Source: Aureibacillus halotolerans (GTDB lineage Bacteria > Bacillota > Bacilli > Bacillales > DSM-28697). Taken from it: a stretch of 64,000 bases of DNA. The position numbers and the translations under genes are program-made. Each line of letters starts with the position of its first letter. Position 1 is the stretch's first letter. This document shows positions 27,623 through 37,302 of the stretch, in pieces. The notes under the pieces are model-generated. The model was not told the DNA's origin. It searched no databases and saw only the letters and a program-made list of their open reading frames with translations. The stretch lies in NCBI RefSeq assembly GCF_004363045.1, contig NZ_SNYJ01000007.1:62001-126000 (forward strand), in the 5' to 3' direction.

Positions 27623-29455
27623 ATGAGCAAAAGGAAAGAAAAGACTTCGCATGGGTTTCTTAATAATATGAATTTTATGTTTCGTGAACAATGGAATTTT
27701 GAAAAGACAGCATTTTTATTCGCGCTCGTTTTTATTCTTTTTGATTTGACCGTTTCATTCATTGTCATATGGCTCCCAAAGGTTGTGCTGGATTCAATAA
27801 ATCAATCGATTTCACCAGCTGCCTTTATAACGACGATTGGCACAATAACGATTGGGCTGATGTTTTTAAAATATTGGAGCCATTATTCGGAGCAGGGGGT
27901 TTTAAAAAGCGCAGTCAACATATTGAACATGCATTTTTATATTAAAAAGGATTGGAAAATTCTCGATATGGATTACTCCCTGTCCTCGTCTGCACAAGGC
28001 AAAATAAAAATTGAGAGAGGGCATAATGCAACAAGCAGAAATATATATGTGAATATGGCCTCTTTTTACCCTAACAGTGCATATTTATTGAAAGCTATCA
28101 TCGGTTTCATTTCTTTTAGTGCGATTATCCTCGTTTTGAATCCAATCATCATCTTGATTTTAATCATCAGTTATCTGGCGAGTGCCTATGTTTCTTTTCT
28201 AGTCCAGCGAATGGAACATAGCTTCAAGGATGTGCGTGCTGAAATCGATAGTAAATTGTATTACCTACTTGAAGAGATTAATCACCATGCATTTGCAAAA
28301 GATATCCGTGCTTACAATATGAAAAGTTGGATTAACGATACGACTCATCTATTTATGGACGAGAAGTATAGATTGGAAAATCATATTCAAACAAAGCACT
28401 TCATGCAAGGACTGTTTGACGTGTTTCTGTTTATGATTCGAAATGGCGGAGGCTATGTCTTTTTGATCTGGCAAATGCTCACCAGTGATATGACTATTGG
28501 TGATTTTATTTTCTATTTTGGTGCAATTACGGGGTTCAGTGAGTGGTTGAAGCAAATTGTTATGAGGTTTAAGAATCTGACCAACGCGAATTTTTCAGTT
28601 GATGATTATCGTTATTTGATGGACACAAAAGATGCATCTAAAAGAACGAAAGGGGCAACCTTACCTGCCTATGATCAACCTGCAGAACTTGTGCTCGAGA
28701 ATGTTTGTTTTAGTTATGAGGAAAGCGATCGAGTTTTTATTAACCAGCTTAATCTTAAGGTTTACGCAGGTGAAAAACTTGCCATCGTTGGAGCTAACGG
28801 GGCAGGTAAGACAACATTGATTAAACTAATTTGTGGTCTTCTGCATCCAGTAAGTGGGCGTATTTTATTAAATGGAACGGATAGTAAAGAATTTAACAGA
28901 GACGACTATTATTCTCTTATTGCTGCTGTGTTTCAAAATGTAAGCTTGCTGCCAATGAGCATTGCAGAAAACATAACATTCTGCAAGGAATCAGAATTTG
29001 ATACGGAGAGGTTATTGGATGTCATTCAAAAGGCTGAGCTAAGCGAAAATATCAACGAGCTCAAAGACGGCTATCATACAAATCTTCTCCCATCGATTAC
29101 TGGAAATGGCGTTAATTTGTCTGGTGGCGAAATACAAAAACTCATGCTGGCGCGAGCTCTTTATAAAGATGCACCATTGCTTATTTTGGATGAGCCAACC
29201 GCTGCCCTTGATCCCATTGCCGAAGATTTGATGTACCGACGATACGATAAATTAACAAAAAATAAAACATCACTTTTCATCTCCCATCGGCTTTCATCTA
29301 CTCGTTTCTGTGACCGAATTATCTTTCTAGAAGATGGCCAAATCTGTGAAACGGGATCACACGATGAACTTATGGCGCTTGGAGGAAAATATAAGGAGGT
29401 TTTTGATATTCAAAGCCATTACTATAAAGAGAACAGTGGAGTGAAGTTACGGTGA
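27623..29455 (+). CDS. ABC exporter half-transporter, subunit 1
   Basis: The 610-residue protein joins a six-helix membrane domain (about 30-330) to an ATPase domain. Walker A GANGAGKTT is near 390, the signature LSGGEIQ near 500, Walker B LLILDEPTAALD near 522 and the H-loop ISHRLSS after it. There is no C39 peptidase domain. The next gene overlaps by four bases and encodes a second complete half-transporter, so a heterodimer is expected. The subfamily with DEPTAALDPIAE is common in Firmicutes and often lies beside peptide genes; the cargo is unknown. The DNA is visibly richer in A+T than its neighbours, which suggests acquisition. Confidence 0.92.
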   Translation: MSKRKEKTSHGFLNNMNFMFREQWNFEKTAFLFALVFILFDLTVSFIVIWLPKVVLDSINQSISPAAFITTIGTITIGLMFLKYWSHYSEQGVLKSAVNILNMHFYIKKDWKILDMDYSLSSSAQGKIKIERGHNATSRNIYVNMASFYPNSAYLLKAIIGFISFSAIILVLNPIIILILIISYLASAYVSFLVQRMEHSFKDVRAEIDSKLYYLLEEINHHAFAKDIRAYNMKSWINDTTHLFMDEKYRLENHIQTKHFMQGLFDVFLFMIRNGGGYVFLIWQMLTSDMTIGDFIFYFGAITGFSEWLKQIVMRFKNLTNANFSVDDYRYLMDTKDASKRTKGATLPAYDQPAELVLENVCFSYEESDRVFINQLNLKVYAGEKLAIVGANGAGKTTLIKLICGLLHPVSGRILLNGTDSKEFNRDDYYSLIAAVFQNVSLLPMSIAENITFCKESEFDTERLLDVIQKAELSENINELKDGYHTNLLPSITGNGVNLSGGEIQKLMLARALYKDAPLLILDEPTAALDPIAEDLMYRRYDKLTKNKTSLFISHRLSSTRFCDRIIFLEDGQICETGSHDELMALGGKYKEVFDIQSHYYKENSGVKLR

Positions 29456-31308
29456 CCATAATACCCCGTATAAAAGCGTTCGTTGCTGAATTCCACATTA
29501 TGAAACGTGCATGTGCGTTAGTAAGGGAATTATCGCCAGGGTACTTGGAGTTCAATTTGATTAAATCATTACTGGATGCTACGGTTCCTTTCATAGCTAT
29601 ATACGTAGCTGCACTGATTATTGATGAACTGGTCGGAGATAAAAATCTAAATGTATTGCTTGTATATGTCACCCTTTCTGTTGGAGGGACTGCTTTTTTT
29701 ACAATTATTACGTTATTTCTAACGAAAAAAATAGATGTGCTAAATGCAATGTTTATCATCAGAATTAAGAAGTATCTTAATGACAAAAAATATTCAATGG
29801 ATTACGCGATGCACGAGAACCCTAAATACACGGAATTGCATGCTAAAATCGTAGAAGTTATGTTCTTAACAAATGGTGGGATGTCTTCAGTGACAAAATT
29901 ATTAAGTGATATTTGTCATCATTTAATTTCACTCACCATTGCCACTGGCATATTAATAGTCTCTTCACTTGATACAAGTACAGTAGACGGCAGTTTTAGT
30001 TGGGTTTCAATCTTATTTTTTATTTTGACATTGGCCGTTATCGTGATAAGTGTGTTTTTTTCAGCCAGAAATTCAAAGATTGTAGGCGAGAAAGAATACA
30101 ACTTAACTCAAAACAGTTCAACAAACAAATATCTAGATTACTATCATTATCATTACATGGAGGATGATCAAGCTGGAAAAGATATACATTTATTTAATCA
30201 GAGAAAATTAATAATTGGTGAGGTGCTTTCAAAGGGGCGTTTACCTTGGATGAAAGTGTTGAACGGAAGGTACAGCCTTCATCAAAAATACTTTGGGATG
30301 AATGTATTAATCTCAACCTTTGTCGGTGGATATGCGTATATTTATGTCGGACTCAGAGCTCTTGCAGGACATATTACCTTAGGCAGTGTCATCAAAAGTT
30401 ATGCGTCAATAACCATCCTCATTTTTAATATCAATGAATTATTCATTGCATTATCCCAAGTCAAAAGCAACAACAGATATTTACGTTCGTTTTTTGAATT
30501 TATAGATGCAACTTCTGAGCAACAATCAGACAAACAACTTCGTATAAAAAACTGTGAGACTTGGGAAGTCGTATTTCACAATGTCAGTTTTCGATACCCA
30601 AACAGTGATGATTACGTAATTAAAAATGTGTCTATGAAAATAACCTCCAATAGACGTGTTGCTATTGTTGGGATGAACGGCTCCGGAAAAACGACAGTGA
30701 TTAAGTTGCTTTGCGGGTTGTATCAACCAGATGAAGGGTGCATCACTTTAAATGGGAAGGATATTAGAGATTATGACAACGAAGAGTATTTAAAATTGTT
30801 TAATGTGGTGTTTCAAGATTTTCAGCTGCTCTCATTGCCGATTGGAGAAAACATTGCAGCTTCCCGGGACTACGACGATGACAAAGTATGGAAATCATTG
30901 GAGGTCGCGGGCATTGATGACTATGTCCGGGGATTGCCCCATAAACTCAAGCAACCCATCTATAAATATGTTCATGCGTATGGTATCAATCTCTCGGGAG
31001 GCGAAGAACAAAAAATGGCGATAGCACGTGCACATTATAAAAATGCGCCATTCGTCATTCTTGATGAGCCAACAGCAGCGCTGGACCCGGTTGCTGAATT
31101 TGATATTTATAATCGGTTTAACGAAATGATTGATAATAAGGCAGCAGTGTTCATTTCCCACAGACTTTCTTCATGCAAATTTTGCGATACAATTTATGTG
31201 TTCGACCATGGGGTACTCATTCAAAAGGGATGTCATGAAAAGTTATGTAAAGATACAGCAGGCAAATACTATGAATTATGGAATGCTCAAGCGCAATATT
31301 ATAGTTGA
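29452..31308 (+). CDS. ABC exporter half-transporter, subunit 2
   Basis: The 618-residue partner starts with GTG at 29452, overlapping the stop of subunit 1 (GTGA). Membrane helices occupy about 25-330. Walker A GMNGSGKTT is near 409, the signature LSGGEEQ near 515 and Walker B FVILDEPTAALD near 536. Both ATPase sites of the predicted heterodimer look complete. As for subunit 1, there is no peptidase domain and the DNA is AT-rich. No regulator or modification enzyme gene lies beside the pair. Confidence 0.92.
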   Translation: MTIIPRIKAFVAEFHIMKRACALVRELSPGYLEFNLIKSLLDATVPFIAIYVAALIIDELVGDKNLNVLLVYVTLSVGGTAFFTIITLFLTKKIDVLNAMFIIRIKKYLNDKKYSMDYAMHENPKYTELHAKIVEVMFLTNGGMSSVTKLLSDICHHLISLTIATGILIVSSLDTSTVDGSFSWVSILFFILTLAVIVISVFFSARNSKIVGEKEYNLTQNSSTNKYLDYYHYHYMEDDQAGKDIHLFNQRKLIIGEVLSKGRLPWMKVLNGRYSLHQKYFGMNVLISTFVGGYAYIYVGLRALAGHITLGSVIKSYASITILIFNINELFIALSQVKSNNRYLRSFFEFIDATSEQQSDKQLRIKNCETWEVVFHNVSFRYPNSDDYVIKNVSMKITSNRRVAIVGMNGSGKTTVIKLLCGLYQPDEGCITLNGKDIRDYDNEEYLKLFNVVFQDFQLLSLPIGENIAASRDYDDDKVWKSLEVAGIDDYVRGLPHKLKQPIYKYVHAYGINLSGGEEQKMAIARAHYKNAPFVILDEPTAALDPVAEFDIYNRFNEMIDNKAAVFISHRLSSCKFCDTIYVFDHGVLIQKGCHEKLCKDTAGKYYELWNAQAQYYS

Positions 31309-31454
31309 AAATGAGATGATTTCATAAGGCAAATTTGTTGGGTGGCGAGACTTCTGGCGGCTTGCCGGAAACTTAAGGGAAGTCGATAAGGACTGATCTC
31401 GTGAGCTGGCTGAGCTTTCAAGCGTAAATCATCACAAATGGACAACGACTAACC
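31309..31454. other. Structured gap between the exporter and miaB
   Basis: No gene is visible. Between 31348 and 31402 the arms CGAGA/TCTCG and GACTTC/GAAGTC (with inner GGC/GCC) could fold into a hairpin, though the two stems compete for the same bases. No T run follows. Confidence 0.3.
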
Positions 31455-31484
31455 TTGTTCATATGAGAAAAACTTTGTTATAAT
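31455..31484 (+). promoter_or_regulatory. Sigma-A promoter of miaB-ricA
   Basis: TTGTTC (31455-31460) and a perfect TATAAT (31479-31484) are 18 bases apart. Confidence 0.7.
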
Positions 31485-31521
31485 AGCACAGGCTGTACAA
31501 GCTATCCAACAAGGGTGTGCA

Positions 31522-33069
31522 GTGGAAGAGGAAAGGGTGTTACACAATCGCATGACTAAGAACTTAACGTCTACAGATGAAAAGCCTTTAAAGGAGAAAA
31601 CCTCTGAAGACTTTGCGAAATATTTTCAAACGACCTATCAACCGCCGTCGCTAAAAGATGCGCGTCGCCGGAGAAGAAAAGATATTGATATTCATTATGA
31701 TTTTGACATACGTACTGACATGCAACAGGTCGGTGTTGGGAAGCGCTTTTATATTCGCACGTACGGTTGTCAAATGAATGAGCACGATACCGAGGTTATG
31801 GCAGGAATCTTTGAGGGAATGGGCTATGAAGCGACAACGGATGTGAACGATGCTGATGTGATTCTTTTGAATACGTGCGCCATTCGTGAGAACGCTGAAA
31901 ATAAAGTGTTTGGTGAGATTGGGCATTTGAAGCCACTGAAGCTTGAAAAGCCTGATCTACTCATAGGTGTTTGTGGATGTATGTCGCAAGAGGAATCAGT
32001 TGTGAATCGGATTTTGCAAAAACATCCGTTCATTGATATGATTTTTGGCACACACAACATCCATCGTCTTCCAGACATCCTTCGCGAAGCCATTTTCGGT
32101 AAAGAAATGGTCATAGAAGTTTGGTCGAAGGAAGGCGATATTATTGAAAACCTTCCAAAGGTTCGAAAAGGCCAAATTAAAGCTTGGGTAAATATCATGT
32201 ATGGCTGTGATAAGTTTTGCACGTATTGCATTGTTCCTTACACACGTGGGAAGGAACGAAGCAGGCGCCCAGAAGACATTATTGAAGAGGTTCGCCATTT
32301 AGCACGAAATGGCTACAAAGAGGTAACGCTCCTTGGGCAAAATGTAAATGCGTATGGGAAAGACTTTGAGGATTCCTCCTATGGGTTAGGCGATTTAATG
32401 GAGGAACTTTCAAAAATAGACATTCCGCGTTTTCGATTTATGACAAGTCATCCACGCGATTTTGATGACCGCTTGATTGATGTGCTTGCCAAAGGTGGAA
32501 ATTTAATGGAACATATCCATTTGCCTGTGCAATCAGGAAGCAGTGAGATTCTTAAAATCATGGGAAGAAAATATTCGCGTGAGCATTATATGACCCTTGT
32601 TGCAAAAATGGAGGAGCGAATCCCGAACGTTACCTTTACAACCGATATTATTGTTGGTTTTCCGAATGAAACGGAGGAACAGTTTGAGGAAACGTTGTCG
32701 ATCGTTCGTGAAGTTGAGTACGACGCGGCATACACCTACATTTATTCGCCAAGGGAAGGAACGCCCGCCGCAAAAATGGAAGACAATGTACCTATGGAGG
32801 TCAAGCGTGAGCGTTTGCAGCGATTGAATCAGCTCGTGAATGAGCTCTCATTAAAGAAAAACAAAGTGTTTGAAGGACAAGTCGTTGATGTACTAGTTGA
32901 AGGGGAAAGCAAAAAGAACCCGGATGTATTATCAGGCTACACACGCAAAAGCAAACTAGTTAATTTTAGAGGACCTAAATCACTTGTAGGCAAAATCGTC
33001 CCCGTTTACATTACCGGGGCAAAAACGTGGACGTTGGACGGGGATTTGGTTACAGAATCGAAGAGGTGA
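31522..33069 (+). CDS. miaB: tRNA-2-methylthio-N6-dimethylallyladenosine synthase
   Basis: The 515-residue radical-SAM methylthiotransferase adds the 2-methylthio group to i6A37 in tRNA, acting after MiaA. The N-terminal UPF0004 domain carries cysteines ([28 protein letters not shown]) for the auxiliary cluster. The SAM cluster motif CDKFCTYC is at 229-236, and a TRAM domain ends the protein. Start choice is uncertain: GTG 31522 has AAGGGTG close upstream; ATG 31552 has AAAGGGTG at 12 bases. The stop overlaps the ricA ribosome region. Confidence 0.95.
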   Translation: MEEERVLHNRMTKNLTSTDEKPLKEKTSEDFAKYFQTTYQPPSLKDARRRRRKDIDIHYDFDIRTDMQQVGVGKRFYIRTYGCQMNEHDTEVMAGIFEGMGYEATTDVNDADVILLNTCAIRENAENKVFGEIGHLKPLKLEKPDLLIGVCGCMSQEESVVNRILQKHPFIDMIFGTHNIHRLPDILREAIFGKEMVIEVWSKEGDIIENLPKVRKGQIKAWVNIMYGCDKFCTYCIVPYTRGKERSRRPEDIIEEVRHLARNGYKEVTLLGQNVNAYGKDFEDSSYGLGDLMEELSKIDIPRFRFMTSHPRDFDDRLIDVLAKGGNLMEHIHLPVQSGSSEILKIMGRKYSREHYMTLVAKMEERIPNVTFTTDIIVGFPNETEEQFEETLSIVREVEYDAAYTYIYSPREGTPAAKMEDNVPMEVKRERLQRLNQLVNELSLKKNKVFEGQVVDVLVEGESKKNPDVLSGYTRKSKLVNFRGPKSLVGKIVPVYITGAKTWTLDGDLVTESKR

Positions 33070-33074
33070 TGGAA

Positions 33075-33512
33075 ATGGCAGCATTTACGAGAAATGAAGT
33101 AATGGAACAGGCAAGAAAAATTGCTGAAATGATCGCAGAGACTCCTGAGGTAGATTACTTCAAGAAGGCTGAGCAACAAATCAATGAAAATACAAAAATA
33201 CAAGAATTGATCAAACAAATCAAGGCTGTTCAAAAGCAAGCTGTTAACTTGCAGCACTATGGCAAGGGTGAAGCTTTGCAAAAGTGTGAAGAGCGCTTGG
33301 ATCGACTGTTTGAGGAACTTGATGACATTCCTGTTGTGCAGGAATTCAAATCCTCCCAAAACGACGTCAATGACTTGCTTCAAATTGTGGCTACGACAAT
33401 TTCATCGAAGGTGACTGCTCATGTGATTGAATCCACGGATGGCGATGTCATCAACGGATTGACAGGCTCGGCATTAAAAAATGAAAAGTCTTGTGAAACG
33501 GCTGAAAAATAA
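33075..33512 (+). CDS. ricA: RicA (YmcA), subunit of the RicAFT RNA-processing complex
   Basis: The 145-residue helical protein matches YmcA, which with YlbF and YaaT forms the RicAFT complex that carries iron-sulfur clusters and steers RNase Y. Its loss blocks biofilm, competence and sporulation in B. subtilis. The C-terminal cysteine (KNEKSCETAEK) expected for cluster binding is present. The ATG at 33075 lies six bases after GAGGTG; ATG 33069 is a less likely start. It is coupled to miaB. Confidence 0.93.
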   Translation: MAAFTRNEVMEQARKIAEMIAETPEVDYFKKAEQQINENTKIQELIKQIKAVQKQAVNLQHYGKGEALQKCEERLDRLFEELDDIPVVQEFKSSQNDVNDLLQIVATTISSKVTAHVIESTDGDVINGLTGSALKNEKSCETAEK

Positions 33513-33520
33513 TTTTTCGC

Positions 33521-33553
33521 GCACAACATGCATTCGGCATGTTGTGTTTTTTT
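33521..33553 (+). terminator. Terminator of miaB-ricA
   Basis: GCACAACATGC pairs with GCATGTTGTG over a short loop, then a T run. Confidence 0.92.
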
Positions 33554-33594
33554 CATTTAAGTGCACAAATCTTTTGCCCTGTACACACTCTTGG

Positions 33595-33623
33595 TCATGA
33601 TCTCGAAGCCTTCTTCATACAAT
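33595..33623 (+). promoter_or_regulatory. Sigma-E type promoter of cotE
   Basis: CATACAAT (33616-33623) is a perfect sigma-E -10 element. TCATGAT (33595-33601), 14 bases upstream, is an acceptable -35. It corresponds to cotE P1 of B. subtilis. Confidence 0.75.
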
Positions 33624-33752
33624 GAGAACAGAGCGTAAGGCTACGAAACAGCAGCCACGTCCGTAAAAAGTACTTTTGCTGTTCTATGTCAAAGGAAGCT
33701 TCATAAAATCTATGGAAGAAACGACTTTCGATCGTCCTACTAGGCATTTGTC

Positions 33753-33780
33753 ACACTTGATGTGCACACTGCATACGATA
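33753..33780 (+). promoter_or_regulatory. Sigma-K type promoter of cotE
   Basis: CATACGATA (33772-33780) fits CATA-N3-TA and ACAC (33753-33756) lies 15 bases upstream. It corresponds to the later P2 promoter of cotE. Confidence 0.7.
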
Positions 33781-33813
33781 TGGGGACAGCTGAAGAAGGA
33801 GGTTTGGACTTTC

Positions 33814-34371
33814 ATGGCGAAAAGAGGTCATTCAGTGAAGTACAGAGAAATTATTGTCAAGGCGGTTTGCGGAAAAGGCAAGAAATTTACGCAGTGCACC
33901 CACACCATCTCACCGAACTTTAAACCAACCAGTATTCTTGGGTGTTGGATTATTAATCATCGCTACGAAGCAAAAAGAAAAGGCGATTGTGTTGTTGTAG
34001 AAGGGCGTTACGATGTAAACGTCTGGTATTCGTGTGAGAACAACACGAAAACGCAAGTAGTTACGGAGACGATTAGCTATAAAGATGAAGTGCCCTTGAA
34101 GGTAAAGGATGAGCATTGCATTGGTGAAGAAGAGGAAGTGGTTGCACGTGTGTTGCAGCAGCCCAACTGTTTAGAAGCCAACATTTCCGAGAAGGGCAGC
34201 AAGGTTCTCGTGGAAGTGGAAAGAGAATTTATCGTGGAAATAATCGGTGAAACCAAAATACGCGTCAGTGTGCACCCAGATTCACGCTGCGATGACGACT
34301 GGCAGCGGGTGCTTGAAGAAGAGTCCTTTGAAGATCTTGAAACCGATTTTCTTTCTGCAGAAGAAGAGTAG
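33814..34371 (+). CDS. cotE: Outer spore coat morphogenetic protein CotE
   Basis: The 185-residue protein directs assembly of the outer spore coat. Segments such as KFTQCTHTISPNFKP, INVWYS-type DVNVWYSCENNTKTQ and VLQQPNCLEANIS match CotE closely, and the C-terminus is acidic as in the family. The ATG at 33814 follows AAGGAGG with a rather long spacing (11). Two sporulation promoters, sigma-E and sigma-K type, lie upstream, in line with mother-cell expression. Confidence 0.96.
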   Translation: MAKRGHSVKYREIIVKAVCGKGKKFTQCTHTISPNFKPTSILGCWIINHRYEAKRKGDCVVVEGRYDVNVWYSCENNTKTQVVTETISYKDEVPLKVKDEHCIGEEEEVVARVLQQPNCLEANISEKGSKVLVEVEREFIVEIIGETKIRVSVHPDSRCDDDWQRVLEEESFEDLETDFLSAEEE

Positions 34372-34373
34372 GG

Positions 34374-34402
34374 CTAGGAAGCGGACACTTCCTAGTTTTT
34401 TT
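34374..34402 (+). terminator. Terminator of cotE
   Basis: CTAGGAAG pairs with CTTCCTAG over a 6-base loop, followed by seven T residues. Confidence 0.92.
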
Positions 34403-34477
34403 GTTGTTTAAGTTTTTAGCTGATTTCAAGCAGATTATTTATATCTAATTCAAGCGTTTATTCGTAATAACTTAACC

Positions 34478-34625
34478 GCTTCGTCAAAATACTTCGCTTT
34501 CCGCGGGCACGGCTTCAGCTTCCTCGGAAAGCAAAAGCGGCTTTCCTCCGGGATCTTCAGCTCGCGCTGTTCCACCCTAAAGGGTACAAGTGCAACATCG
34601 ACTCAAAAAGATTTCGTCGTGTTTA
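34478..34625 (-). repeat. Modular palindromic intergenic repeat, copy 3 (inverted)
   Basis: On the plus strand it starts GCTTCGTCAAAATACTTCGC and runs to GCTCGCGCTGTTCC. It is then joined to the second module (ACCCTAAAGGGTACAAG, ATCGACTC). The far end of the core (the GTAGTCAAAATAC arm) is missing, so this copy is truncated. It lies between cotE and mutS. Confidence 0.88.
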
Positions 34626-34716
34626 ATTTTCATCCTTAGCCTATCGTGTGCATCGTCAACCTTCGACATAAATGGTATACTAGTCTTCAAGATTGTTTAC
34701 ACGGAGAGATGCGAAA

Positions 34717-37290
34717 ATGCCTCAATATACACCAATGATGCAGCAATATTTATCAATCAAATCGGCATACAAAGATGCCTTTTTATTTTTTCGTCTCGGA
34801 GACTTTTATGAGATGTTTTTTGACGATGCGACGAGAGCCGCACAAATTCTTGAGATTGCCTTAACTAGCCGCGATGGTGGTGGAAAGGAACGTGTCCCGA
34901 TGTGTGGGGTGCCACACCATGCGGCCAAGGGGTATATTAAACGGTTTATCGATCAGGGCTATAAAGTAGCCATTTGTGAACAGGTGGAAGATCCAAAGCA
35001 GGCGAAGGGCGTTGTGAAACGCGAGGTGACCCATGTCATCTCCCCTGGAATGGTGATGGATGAAACGATTCTATCTGAGAAAGAACATAATTTTCTAGCT
35101 GCACTGGCCCATGACGACGAGCAGTATTCGCTTGCGTTATGTGATTTGACAACAGGCACGATACATACAACATGTGTTCAAGATTTTGAGCGTGCGTTAG
35201 AAGAATTGAAGGTCGCTCGTGTAAAGGAAGTGATCGTTTCTGCTCAAATGATGGACCTGATGCGCGAGCAATCGTGGACCGTCTCTGTTGCGCAAACGAT
35301 TGACAATGCTGCAGAGCTCCCCTTTGCCTTTGAGAATAAGGCTTGTTTACCTGCGCTCTTATTGCTCACACAGTATTTGCAGATAACGCAGCAGCGTTCT
35401 CTCGATCATTTACAGCAGCCACGTTTCTATGAACCTGATGAGTATTTAACGATTGATAGCAATGGGAGACGCACATTGGAGCTTGTCGAGACAATGCGTG
35501 ACAAAACCAAAAAAGGCTCGTTGCTTTGGCTCCTAGATGAAACAAAAACCGCTATGGGGGGGCGAAGGCTTAAGGAATGGTTGGACAAGCCTTTGCGGTC
35601 AAAACAAGGCATTCAGGATCGACTTGACGCAGTGTCCACCCTGATCGAAGGGTTTACATCCAGGCATGACATTCGCGAAAAAATGACGGCTGTGTACGAT
35701 ATTGAACGACTTGCAGGCAGGATTTCTTATGGCAATGCCAATGCGAGGGACCTTGTGCAAGTGAAAAAAACGGTGTCCACCTTGCCTGGTATTCAGAGGG
35801 CTGTTAGCGAGCTAGGGTTGCCTTTGGCGTCTTTACTGGCAGAGCAGGTAACGGCATTGGAAGAGCTGGAGAAACTGTTAGCCAATTCGCTGCTTGAGGA
35901 GCCGCCGTTGACCATTACCGAGGGCGACATGATTGCTGACGGGTATTCGGATGTCCTTGATCGGTACCGGGATGCTGGCAGAAACGGAAAGGAATGGATC
36001 GCTGCGCTTGAAAAACGGGAGCGTGATGAGACACAGATTCGCACGTTAAAAGTAGGCTTTAATCGCGTTTTTGGCTATTACATCGAGGTGAGTCGCTCCA
36101 ATCTGAAAAATCTCCCTGAAGGTCGGTACGAACGCAAACAAACGCTTGCCAATGCCGAACGATTTATTACCGATGAGCTCAAAGAGAAAGAGCGTTTAAT
36201 TCTGGAGGCACAGGAGAAAAGCGTTGACTTGGAGCATCAGCTGTTTTTAGAGTTAAGACAACGTGCACAGCAGTTTATCCCTGCCTTGCAAGAGCTCTCT
36301 CGCCTGATTAGTGAGCTTGATGTGTTGGCGAGCTTTGCTGAAGTGAGTGAAAGGTCTGGCTATGTCCGTCCGCAATTTTCTCCGACTGGCGAGCTTTCGA
36401 TAGTGGATGGCCGTCACCCTGTAGTTGAAAAGATGACGATGCATCAGCATTATGTCGCCAATTCAGTCACACTTGACAATACGACGTCCATGCTATTGAT
36501 TACAGGGCCAAACATGTCCGGTAAAAGCACATACATGCGACAGGTGGCGCTCATTGCAATCATGGCACAAATCGGCTGCTTCGTCCCCGCCAAAGAGGCC
36601 ACGCTGCCATTGTTTGATCAGGTGTTTACACGAATTGGGGCAGCGGATGATTTAGCCGCTGGGCAAAGTACGTTTATGGTTGAAATGATGGAAACCAACG
36701 ATGCCATTCAAAAAGCGACAGCAAGCAGCTTGCTATTGCTTGATGAGATTGGTCGTGGGACATCGACGTATGATGGGATGGCCTTAGCGCAGTCCATATT
36801 GGAGTACATTCACAATCACATTGGCGCAAAAACGCTGTTCTCCACCCATTATCATGAACTAACGCAGCTTGAATTAACGCTTGATGCCTTGCAGAATGTT
36901 CATGTCGCGGCTGTCGAGGATCAGGATACAATTGTCTTTTTGCATAAAGTGGAGCCCGGTCCGTCTGATCGTAGCTACGGCATACATGTTGCCAAGTTGG
37001 CAGGTCTTCCAGACGGGATTACAAAACAGGCGACAGCCCTATTGCAGCAGCTGGAGCAAACAAAAGGGCAAGCGGCACCAACAGCGGAAGTAGGAGCGAC
37101 GCAGACTGTTGCTGAACAGCTGTCGTTGTTTGGCGAGGCAAACACAGCTTCAAAGGCGGCCAAGAAGACGCCGGCTCCATCTAAAGCGGAAGCCACTTTT
37201 GCAAGCGAGCTGGCCTCGCTTGATTTGATGGATATGACGCCGCTTGAGGCAATGAATTGGCTATATCGTATGAAAAAAAAGGTACAGTAG
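34717..37290 (+). CDS. mutS: DNA mismatch repair protein MutS
   Basis: The 857-residue mismatch sensor has the N-terminal mismatch-binding domain with the wedge motif FFRLGDFYEMF near 25, connector and lever domains, and a C-terminal ATPase with Walker A GPNMSGKST near 597 and LLLLDEIGRGTSTYDG. The C-terminal tail contains a QLSLF clamp-binding-like motif. The ATG at 34717 follows GGAGAG; an upstream ATG at 34693 lacks a site. mutL follows after 12 bases. An extended -10 TGGTATACT at 34674-34682 could be its promoter. Confidence 0.98.
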   Translation: MPQYTPMMQQYLSIKSAYKDAFLFFRLGDFYEMFFDDATRAAQILEIALTSRDGGGKERVPMCGVPHHAAKGYIKRFIDQGYKVAICEQVEDPKQAKGVVKREVTHVISPGMVMDETILSEKEHNFLAALAHDDEQYSLALCDLTTGTIHTTCVQDFERALEELKVARVKEVIVSAQMMDLMREQSWTVSVAQTIDNAAELPFAFENKACLPALLLLTQYLQITQQRSLDHLQQPRFYEPDEYLTIDSNGRRTLELVETMRDKTKKGSLLWLLDETKTAMGGRRLKEWLDKPLRSKQGIQDRLDAVSTLIEGFTSRHDIREKMTAVYDIERLAGRISYGNANARDLVQVKKTVSTLPGIQRAVSELGLPLASLLAEQVTALEELEKLLANSLLEEPPLTITEGDMIADGYSDVLDRYRDAGRNGKEWIAALEKRERDETQIRTLKVGFNRVFGYYIEVSRSNLKNLPEGRYERKQTLANAERFITDELKEKERLILEAQEKSVDLEHQLFLELRQRAQQFIPALQELSRLISELDVLASFAEVSERSGYVRPQFSPTGELSIVDGRHPVVEKMTMHQHYVANSVTLDNTTSMLLITGPNMSGKSTYMRQVALIAIMAQIGCFVPAKEATLPLFDQVFTRIGAADDLAAGQSTFMVEMMETNDAIQKATASSLLLLDEIGRGTSTYDGMALAQSILEYIHNHIGAKTLFSTHYHELTQLELTLDALQNVHVAAVEDQDTIVFLHKVEPGPSDRSYGIHVAKLAGLPDGITKQATALLQQLEQTKGQAAPTAEVGATQTVAEQLSLFGEANTASKAAKKTPAPSKAEATFASELASLDLMDMTPLEAMNWLYRMKKKVQ

Positions 37291-37302
37291 GAGGGAGCGC
37301 GT

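Noticed and set aside
31348..31402. Possible riboswitch or leader RNA before miaB
   Set aside because: It lies upstream of the miaB promoter, its two stems exclude each other, and no known riboswitch core is recognised.
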